DNA of 15,202 nucleotides from WHSW01 sp036794585 (GTDB taxonomy: Bacteria > Actinomycetota > Thermoleophilia > Solirubrobacterales > 70-9), in assembly GCA_036794585.1 (NCBI GenBank), contig DAIRGH010000070.1:1-15202 (forward strand), written 5' to 3'. Shown in pieces: positions 1 through 4,502 of the stretch (position 1 is its first letter; every line of letters begins with the position of its first letter). The notes beneath the pieces were generated by a model. It ran no database searches and was not told where the DNA came from. It saw only the letters and a list, made by a program, of their open reading frames with translations. A program made the position numbers and the translations under genes.

Positions 1-230
1 GGCGTTCAAGGTCCGCGAGCGGCCGCCGCTTGCTCGAGCGCGGCAGCCGGCGGGCGCGGTTCGAGGGCGAGTGGCTGGAGGCTCAGGTGCTGCGCGGCGA
101 GCCCGGCGCGGGCTATGAGGCCGAGGGCCCGTGCGTGTTCGAGCTGCCCGAGGCGACGCTGGTGCTGCCCCCGGGCTGGCGGGCGCGGGTCGACGACCAC
201 GGCTCGGTGATCGCGGAGCGGCAAATATGA
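1..230 (+). CDS. hyuA: Hydantoinase A / 5-oxoprolinase-type ATPase subunit, C-terminal fragment
   Basis: Only the last 75 or so codons are in the window (reading from base 3); the gene begins to the left. The end of the protein reads EGPCVFELPEATLVLPPGWR, then a short tail to the TGA at 228-230. This is the usual C-terminal beta domain of HyuA/N-methylhydantoinase A proteins, where a 'GP..(I/F)E...ST(V/L)(V/L)PPGW.A..D..G' pattern closes the chain. The family is an ASKHA-fold ATPase subunit that works with HyuB to open hydantoin or 5-oxoproline rings using ATP. The stop overlaps the start of the next gene (ATGA), as expected for a hyuAB pair. The substrate cannot be decided from this fragment. 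Confidence 0.82.
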   Translation, partial: RSRSASGRRLLERGSRRARFEGEWLEAQVLRGEPGAGYEAEGPCVFELPEATLVLPPGWRARVDDHGSVIAERQI

Positions 231-1753
231 GCGAGCGGACTCTCGACCCCGTCTCGCTGCAGGTCCTGGTGGGGGCGCTGAGGGCGGCGTGCGAGGAGAT
301 GGGCGCGGTGCTGATCCGCTCCGCACACTCGGCGAACATCAAGGAGCGCCGCGACTGCTCGACCGCGCTCTTCACCCCCGACGGCGAGCTGGTGATGCAG
401 GCCGAGCACATTCCGGTCCACCTCGGCTCGATGCCCGACGCGGTCGCGGCGGTGCTCGGCGAGGAGCAGCGGCCCGACGACCTCTGGATCCTCAACGACC
501 CCTACGCCGGCGGCACCCACCTGCCCGACATCACCGTGATCTCGCCACTGTTCGCCGGCGAGAACCTGATCGGGTTCGCCGCCAGCCGCGCCCACCATGC
601 CGACGTCGGCGGCCCCACCCCCGCCGGGATGCCGGCGGACTCGACGAGCCTGGACGAGGAGGGAGTGGTGATCGCGCCGACTCGGGCCGACGACGAGACC
701 CTGCGCGAGCTGGCGGAGCAGATGCGAAACCCGCGCGAGCGGCTCGCCGACCTGCGCGCGCAGCGGGCGGCGAACCTGACCGGCGCGCGGCGCGTCGACG
801 AGCTGGTCGAGCGGCTGGGAGCTGACGGGTTGCGAGAGGGGATGGCCGAGATCCTCGACTACGCCGAGCGGCGCACCCGCGCCGCGCTTGCCGAGCTCCC
901 CGACGGCGACTACGAGGCCGCCGACGTGCTCGAGGGCGGCGCGGACGGCTCGCTCGATCTGAGGCTGCGGGTGCGGGCGACGATCGACGGCGACTCGCTG
1001 CGCCTGGACTTCTCGGGAACCGACGAGCAGGTAGAAGGCAACCTCAACTGCCCGCTGCCGGTGACCAAGTCGGCTGCCTTCTTCGCGGTGCGGGTGCTCA
1101 CCGATCCCGAGGCGCCCCCGTCGGCCGGCGCGCACCGTCCGGTCGAGGTGATCGCGCCCGAAGGGTCGTTGCTCAACGCACGGGCGCCGGCCGCGGTCGC
1201 GGCGGGCAACGTCGAGACCTCCAGCCGGGTCGCCGACCTGGTGATCTCGGCGCTCGCCGGCGCGACGCCCGCGCCCGCCCAGGGCCAGGGGACCATGAAC
1301 AACCTCACCCTGGCGGGTGAGGGCTGGACCTACTACGAGACGATCGGCGGCGGCCAGGGAGCGTGCCCCGACGCCGACGGTCCCAGCGCGATCCACGTCG
1401 CGATGTCGAACACCCTCAACACCCCGATCGAGGCGCTGGAGCTCGAGTACCCCCTGCGCGTGCGCGAGCTCGCGATCCGCCGCGGCTCCGGAGGCGCCGG
1501 CGAGCACGGCGGCGGTGACGGGATCGTGCGCGAGATCGAGGCGCTCGAGCCGATGCGCTTCACCCTGATCACCGAGCGCCGCCGCCGCGCGCCCAAGGGA
1601 CGCGACGGCGGCGAGGACGGCGCTCCGGGCCGCAACCTGCTCAACGGCGAAGAGCTCCCCGCCAAGTGCGGCGGGGAGCTACGAGCCGGTGACGTGCTGC
1701 GGGTCGAGACGCCGGGCGGCGGCGGCTACGGCTCCGCCGCCCGGGTCAGCTAG
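227..1753 (+). CDS. hyuB: Hydantoinase B / 5-oxoprolinase-type subunit
   Basis: A 508-residue protein, close to the usual 510-590 for HyuB. Family signatures are clear: NDPYAGGTHLPD at residues 90-101, RAHHADVGG at 121-129, a 'NLNCPLPVTKSA' segment mid-protein, and the glycine-rich end ETPGGGGYG. With HyuA it forms a cytoplasmic ATP-dependent amidohydrolase acting on hydantoins, N-methylhydantoin, 5-oxoproline or related cyclic amides; the exact substrate is not visible. I place the start at ATG 227, which overlaps the hyuA stop as ATGA and has GGAG at 215-218, eight bases upstream. A reading frame open further upstream only duplicates hyuA sequence. The stop TAG (1751-1753) directly abuts the stop of the convergent gene at 1754, leaving no intergenic base. 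A strong hairpin lies inside the last 100 bases. Confidence 0.95.
   Translation: MSERTLDPVSLQVLVGALRAACEEMGAVLIRSAHSANIKERRDCSTALFTPDGELVMQAEHIPVHLGSMPDAVAAVLGEEQRPDDLWILNDPYAGGTHLPDITVISPLFAGENLIGFAASRAHHADVGGPTPAGMPADSTSLDEEGVVIAPTRADDETLRELAEQMRNPRERLADLRAQRAANLTGARRVDELVERLGADGLREGMAEILDYAERRTRAALAELPDGDYEAADVLEGGADGSLDLRLRVRATIDGDSLRLDFSGTDEQVEGNLNCPLPVTKSAAFFAVRVLTDPEAPPSAGAHRPVEVIAPEGSLLNARAPAAVAAGNVETSSRVADLVISALAGATPAPAQGQGTMNNLTLAGEGWTYYETIGGGQGACPDADGPSAIHVAMSNTLNTPIEALELEYPLRVRELAIRRGSGGAGEHGGGDGIVREIEALEPMRFTLITERRRRAPKGRDGGEDGAPGRNLLNGEELPAKCGGELRAGDVLRVETPGGGGYGSAARVS
1653..1680 (+). other. Perfect 11-bp-stem hairpin inside the 3' end of hyuB
   Basis: AGCTCCCCGCC (1653-1663) and GGCGGGGAGCT (1670-1680) are exact reverse complements around a six-base loop AAGTGC. 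It lies about 70 bases before the hyuB stop and encodes part of the C-terminal domain. There is no U-tract. Because hyuB and the opposite-strand gene abut with zero spacing, any terminator must lie within coding sequence, so this is a candidate. It could also be chance in GC-rich code. Confidence 0.4.
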
Positions 1754-2602
1754 CTACGGACAGCCCGCGACGCCGGAGGGAGCGCAGCGGAAGGTGATTC
1801 CGTCGAGGGAGACGAAGGCCCTGGCGGCGCTCTCGGACACGACCCCCGTGTCGACCGCGACGACACCATCGGGCTCACCGAAGGGGTTGGCGTTACCGTC
1901 GATGTTGATCCGCGCGAGGGCGTTGTTGGCGATCGTCGTGTGGATCGAGCGCAGGGCCGGGCGGTAGCCAGGCGGCAGGACGAAGATCCGCCAGTCGCCA
2001 TCGCCGGCAGCCCAGTTGCAAACGTCCCCGCTGACGTCGTCGGCGTCGACGAGTCCCTTCAGGTGGACGAACCCGGCCGCGTCACGCGTGAACCCAGCCT
2101 GCTGATGGGAGGTATTGAAGTTCTTCCACTGGCAGAAGCCGCTGCTGTTGAGAAGGCTGGCCGGCTGAAAGGCCTCGGAGAGCGCGAGCGACGACTCGTT
2201 CACGTCAGCGCCTGTCAGGCTGTCGGCGCCAACCTTGGCTGAATTCACCGCGTTGTCGGCGATGTCGGCGGTGTTCACCGTACCGTCGGCGATCTTCGCG
2301 GCATTCACCGCGTTGTTGGCGATGCTCGGATTCGGATAGTTGCCGGTCAGGTCCCCACCGGCGGCGCCGGACGGAGCGCCGCCAGCCTGTAGCGACAAGG
2401 TCTTCTCGTCGATGTCGGTCCCTTCCAGGCTGTCGTCAGCGACTTCCCTGCCGGTCAGCGACTCGTTCTTGACCTGCTTGGGACCGACGGTGTTCTTGCC
2501 TGGCTTGACCACCGCATAGGCAGCGCCCGAGAGCGCGACGAAGAGCGCGATGAGCGCGACCATCATTGCTGGGGACGGCTTCCTTACCGACGAGACACGC
2601 AT
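1754..2602 (-). CDS. Secreted/anchored surface protein with decapeptide repeats and tail-fibre-like C-terminal domain
   Basis: A 282-residue protein. Residues 12-31 form a hydrophobic helix after a basic N-terminus (RKPSPAMMVALIALFVALSG), a signal peptide or anchor. Ten-residue repeats follow, at about 36-69 (KNTVGPKQVK, NESLTGREVA, DDSLEGTDID) and 96-139 (NNAVNAAKIA, DGTVNTADIA, DNAVNSAKVG, ADSLTGADVN), with an aliphatic residue every five positions. Between them is a Gly-rich linker ending in GGDLTGNYPNPSI, a motif common in phage tail-fibre and related surface stalks. The C-terminal part (about 145-282, four Cys) has a 'G.V.L.G......LPPGYRP' pattern also seen in tail-fibre tips. Proteins of this type recur in Thermoleophilia; their function is unknown to me. 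The start is ATG 2602 with a GGAGGAGG ribosome site seven bases upstream. A display or adhesion role is inference. Confidence 0.8.
   Translation of the reverse strand: MRVSSVRKPSPAMMVALIALFVALSGAAYAVVKPGKNTVGPKQVKNESLTGREVADDSLEGTDIDEKTLSLQAGGAPSGAAGGDLTGNYPNPSIANNAVNAAKIADGTVNTADIADNAVNSAKVGADSLTGADVNESSLALSEAFQPASLLNSSGFCQWKNFNTSHQQAGFTRDAAGFVHLKGLVDADDVSGDVCNWAAGDGDWRIFVLPPGYRPALRSIHTTIANNALARINIDGNANPFGEPDGVVAVDTGVVSESAARAFVSLDGITFRCAPSGVAGCP
2186..2317 (-). repeat. Tandem 30-bp (ten-residue) coding repeats
   Basis: About four and a half units encode residues 96-139 of the surface protein, with consensus (D/N)-x-(S/T/A)-(V/L)-(N/T)-x-A-(K/D)-(V/I)-x. At DNA level the units share a 'TTCACCG..GTTG.CGGCGAT'-like core on the plus strand. 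Hydrophobic positions recur every five residues, as in pentapeptide-type beta-solenoids. A second, more diverged block encodes residues 36-69 (2396-2497). Confidence 0.75.
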
Positions 2603-2609
2603 GCCACTT

Positions 2610-2617
2610 CCTCCTCC
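2610..2617 (-). promoter_or_regulatory. Strong Shine-Dalgarno of the surface-protein gene
   Basis: Read on the minus strand this is GGAGGAGG, seven bases before ATG 2602. It fixes the start of the surface-protein gene. Confidence 0.8.
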
Positions 2618-2641
2618 GTGAAATACCCCTTGGACATGCCG

Positions 2642-2669
2642 AACCTATGCGCCATTCGTCCCGTGTCAA
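2642..2669 (-). promoter_or_regulatory. Predicted sigma-70-type promoter for the surface-protein gene
   Basis: On the minus strand TTGACA (2669-2664) and TAGGTT (2647-2642) are separated by 16 bases. Transcription would start near 2635, leaving a leader of about 33 bases that carries the ribosome site. The -35 is a perfect consensus; the -10 matches the TAnnnT form usual in actinobacteria. Confidence 0.6.
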
Positions 2670-2700
2670 GCGATTTTTCGCTGATTTGCGGGAATCCCGC
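2669..2700. promoter_or_regulatory. Two adjacent palindromes between divergent promoters
   Basis: AGCGA (2669-2673) and TCGCT (2678-2682) flank TTTT. GCGGGA (2688-2693) and TCCCGC (2695-2700) flank a single A. Both lie just upstream of the minus-strand -35 box and about 50 bases upstream of the plus-strand -35 box, where an operator could act on either promoter. The regulator is unknown. Confidence 0.35.
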
Positions 2701-2752
2701 AGCCCAGGCGTGGCCGCAAGTAGCGCCCACACACGCAACAACAGTCACAAAT

Positions 2753-2781
2753 TTGGCATTTGGGCGTCGCTCGCCTAAAAT
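2753..2781 (+). promoter_or_regulatory. Predicted sigma-70-type promoter for the DUF1802-DUF1152 pair
   Basis: TTGGCA (2753-2758) and TAAAAT (2776-2781) are separated by exactly 17 bases. TAAAAT stands out in this GC-rich context. Transcription would start near 2788, giving a leader of about 74 bases that contains the small hairpin at 2805-2819. Confidence 0.6.
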
Positions 2782-2804
2782 GGCGTGCCTCAACCGGGCC
2801 TGAA

Positions 2805-2819
2805 CGCCCCGTCGGGGCG
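2805..2819 (+). other. Short GC hairpin in the predicted 5' leader of the DUF1802 gene
   Basis: CGCCCC (2805-2810) and GGGGCG (2814-2819) pair around GTC. The hairpin falls in the predicted leader, 42 bases before ATG 2862. It may affect mRNA stability or simply reflect GC-rich sequence. I see no riboswitch pattern. Confidence 0.3.
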
Positions 2820-2861
2820 AAGTCCAGACCCGCCTAAGTTCAGACGCCAGAAGAACCACAC

Positions 2862-3494
2862 ATGCCAATCGCCTTCAAAGAGTGGGCCGTGACGGTTCGT
2901 GCGCTGTCGGAGGGTGAGCAGCTGGTCACCCTGCGAAAGGGCGGAATCCGCGAGGAAAACAAGCACTTCGAGGTCGAGCACGACCAGTTCTTCCTCTATC
3001 CGACCTTCGATCACCAGCGCAACGACCTGGTTCGCGACTCGCATCACCCCGAGCTGCGCCGCGCGCTCGAGGAGGGTGTCTGGCCGGATGAGGAGCCGCC
3101 GCCGCGCGCGCTGCTTCAGGATGGCGGCATCGCGCAGCCCGACAGGGTGCGAATCCGTGCCTGGGCCGAGGTTTCCGACCACTTCGAGACCGACGATCCC
3201 CGAATCGTCGATTCGCTGTCGCCGTTTCACGTCTGGACGCAGGACTACGCGACCAAGCGCCTGCGCTGGAAGCGCACGCATCCGCTTCACGTGCTGCTGC
3301 TGCGGGTCCACCGGATCCCGCGCCCGGTCACGGTGCGCGTCAAGGACGAGTACCACGGCTGTCGCTCGTGGGTCGAGATCGACCGCGAGCTGCCCTTCGA
3401 GGGCACGCCGGTGATGGCCGACGACGAGTTCGATCGCGCCGCCGCGGCGATCCGCGAGATCTGCCAGGCCGAGGCCGAGCCGGCCTACGCCTGA
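2862..3494 (+). CDS. DUF1802 family protein
   Basis: A 210-residue, probably cytoplasmic protein with no signal peptide or membrane segment. Its N-terminal half has the pattern of the DUF1802 family: a (L)RKGGIRE segment at about 25-31, then FEVEHDQFFLYPTFDHQR at about 36-53. Another conserved-looking patch is YHGCRSWVEI at about 164-173. The family has no established biochemical function, and I assign none. The start is ATG 2862, with only a weak AGAAG ribosome site. The stop (3492-3494) overlaps the proposed CTG start of the following DUF1152 gene, so the two are probably cotranscribed from the promoter at 2753-2781. Arg, Asp and Glu are abundant, and codon use matches the neighbours. Confidence 0.85.
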   Translation: MPIAFKEWAVTVRALSEGEQLVTLRKGGIREENKHFEVEHDQFFLYPTFDHQRNDLVRDSHHPELRRALEEGVWPDEEPPPRALLQDGGIAQPDRVRIRAWAEVSDHFETDDPRIVDSLSPFHVWTQDYATKRLRWKRTHPLHVLLLRVHRIPRPVTVRVKDEYHGCRSWVEIDRELPFEGTPVMADDEFDRAAAAIREICQAEAEPAYA

Positions 3495-4441
3495 GCTCTC
3501 GGCCCACTTTCGAGGAACGGGTCCGCGCGGCTTCGCGCGCGCTCGTGCTCGGGATCGGCGGCGGTGGCGACGTCATCGGCGCCCTGGCTCTGGCCCGGCG
3601 CTGCGAGCAGCTCGGCACCGAGTGCGCGCTCGGCGGCGTCGCCTGGGAGCGCTTTGCGCGCGATCCGCGGCCGGGCCCGAGGCCGGTGGCCGAGATCGCG
3701 GGCGGCAGGCAGGTGGGCGAGCACGCGGTCATCGCCGACGCGCAGACGGCGACGGCGGACGGCGTGCTGTTCTCCGAGGCCTATGCCGCCGCGCACCTGG
3801 GCGCGGAGACCGCGCTGATCGACGTCACGGCCGGCCCCGCAGGCGCCGCCGACGGAGTCGCGGCGGTCGCCGAGGAGCTCGACTGCGACCTGGTCGTGTA
3901 CGTCGACATCGGCGGCGACGCGATCGCCGACGGCTCGGAGCCCGGCCTCGCGAGCCCGCTGTGCGACGCGATCATGCTCGGTGCGGCGCTGCGACTCGCT
4001 GAGCGGCTGCCCGGGGCCGGAGTGATCCTCGGGGCCGGGTGCGACGGAGAGCTGACGCCGGAAGAGGTGCTGGGGCGAGTTGCCACGCTCGGCCGGGAGG
4101 GTGCTTGGACGGGCACGTGGGGAGTGACGGCGGAGATCGCCGACGAGGTCGAGCGGGCAGCGGAAGGGTCCGGTACCGAGGCGAGTGTGCAGGTGGTGCG
4201 CTGTGCGCGAGGGGAGCATGGCGAGGTCCCGATCCGGCGCGGGCTGCGGACGGTGCCGCTGGGGCCGGTGGGGGCGCTGGCGTTCTGCTTCGACCCTGTT
4301 GTGGGGGCGGCGGCGCTGCCGCTTGCCAGGGCAGTGAGGGAGAGTGAGTCCGTGGAGGCGGCGCGGGACGCGCTGGAGGGTTTGGGCCTGCGGACGGAGC
4401 TCGACTACGAGCGCGACCGGGCCGCCGAAGCCGCCGACTGA
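3491..4441 (+). CDS. DUF1152 family protein (start uncertain)
   Basis: About 316 residues in the frame ending at TGA 4439-4441. The Gly-rich nucleotide-site-like segment GIGGGGDVIG (about 21-30) and the following GGVAWERF...DPRPGPRP are hallmarks of DUF1152 proteins; the biochemical role is not established. The start is unusual. The only ATG/GTG/TTG codons upstream of the conserved core in this frame are GTG 3368, which would add 41 mostly Arg-rich residues read from inside the DUF1802 gene, and GTG 3545, which would cut into the conserved core. CTG 3491 overlaps the DUF1802 stop as CTGA and gives a normal short N-terminus (SSRPTFEERVRAASRALVLG). I therefore favour CTG initiation by translational coupling. 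GTG 3368 remains possible. The gene ends nine bases before a large hairpin. Confidence 0.8.
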   Translation: MSSRPTFEERVRAASRALVLGIGGGGDVIGALALARRCEQLGTECALGGVAWERFARDPRPGPRPVAEIAGGRQVGEHAVIADAQTATADGVLFSEAYAAAHLGAETALIDVTAGPAGAADGVAAVAEELDCDLVVYVDIGGDAIADGSEPGLASPLCDAIMLGAALRLAERLPGAGVILGAGCDGELTPEEVLGRVATLGREGAWTGTWGVTAEIADEVERAAEGSGTEASVQVVRCARGEHGEVPIRRGLRTVPLGPVGALAFCFDPVVGAAALPLARAVRESESVEAARDALEGLGLRTELDYERDRAAEAAD

Positions 4442-4449
4442 CCGTTGAT

Positions 4450-4486
4450 TGGCGCTTTATGGGTGCATATCACCCATAAAGCGCCA
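4450..4486. terminator. Perfect 16-bp-stem hairpin between DUF1152 gene and acylase (terminator or operator)
   Basis: TGGCGCTTTATGGGTG (4450-4465) and CACCCATAAAGCGCCA (4471-4486) are exact reverse complements around the five-base loop CATAT. It begins nine bases after the DUF1152 stop and ends 17 bases before the acylase GTG. There is no U-tract, but actinobacterial terminators often lack one. It also covers the -35 region of the -10-like TAGAGT at 4487-4492, so it could be an operator for the acylase gene. The AT-rich middle of the stem is unusual for this region. Confidence 0.6.
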
Positions 4487-4492
4487 TAGAGT
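4487..4492 (+). promoter_or_regulatory. Possible -10 element of the acylase gene
   Basis: TAGAGT fits the TAnnnT form and lies ten bases before GTG 4503. No ribosome site precedes the GTG, so a near-leaderless transcript is plausible. No -35 box is recognisable; the palindrome occupies that position. Confidence 0.35.
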
Positions 4493-4502
4493 CCCCGCAA
4501 CC

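Noticed and set aside
113..1507. Long open frame of 464 codons on the minus strand opposite hyuB
   Set aside because: It is low-complexity, Arg/Gly/Val-rich sequence typical of the antisense of GC-rich genes. It lies entirely under the well-supported HyuA and HyuB reading frames and shows no domain pattern.
2186..2497. Repeats considered as a CRISPR-like or non-coding array
   Set aside because: The 30-bp period keeps an open frame and encodes a clear ten-residue protein repeat; there are no unique spacers between identical repeats.
3368..3490. GTG 3368 as DUF1152 start
   Set aside because: It adds 41 mostly Arg-rich residues read out of frame from the DUF1802 gene. Kept as an alternative because it is the only standard upstream start codon.
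4449..4502. TTG 4449 as acylase start
   Set aside because: It would translate the hairpin and place 18 extra residues before a normal signal peptide. GTG 4503 gives the expected short basic N-terminus.
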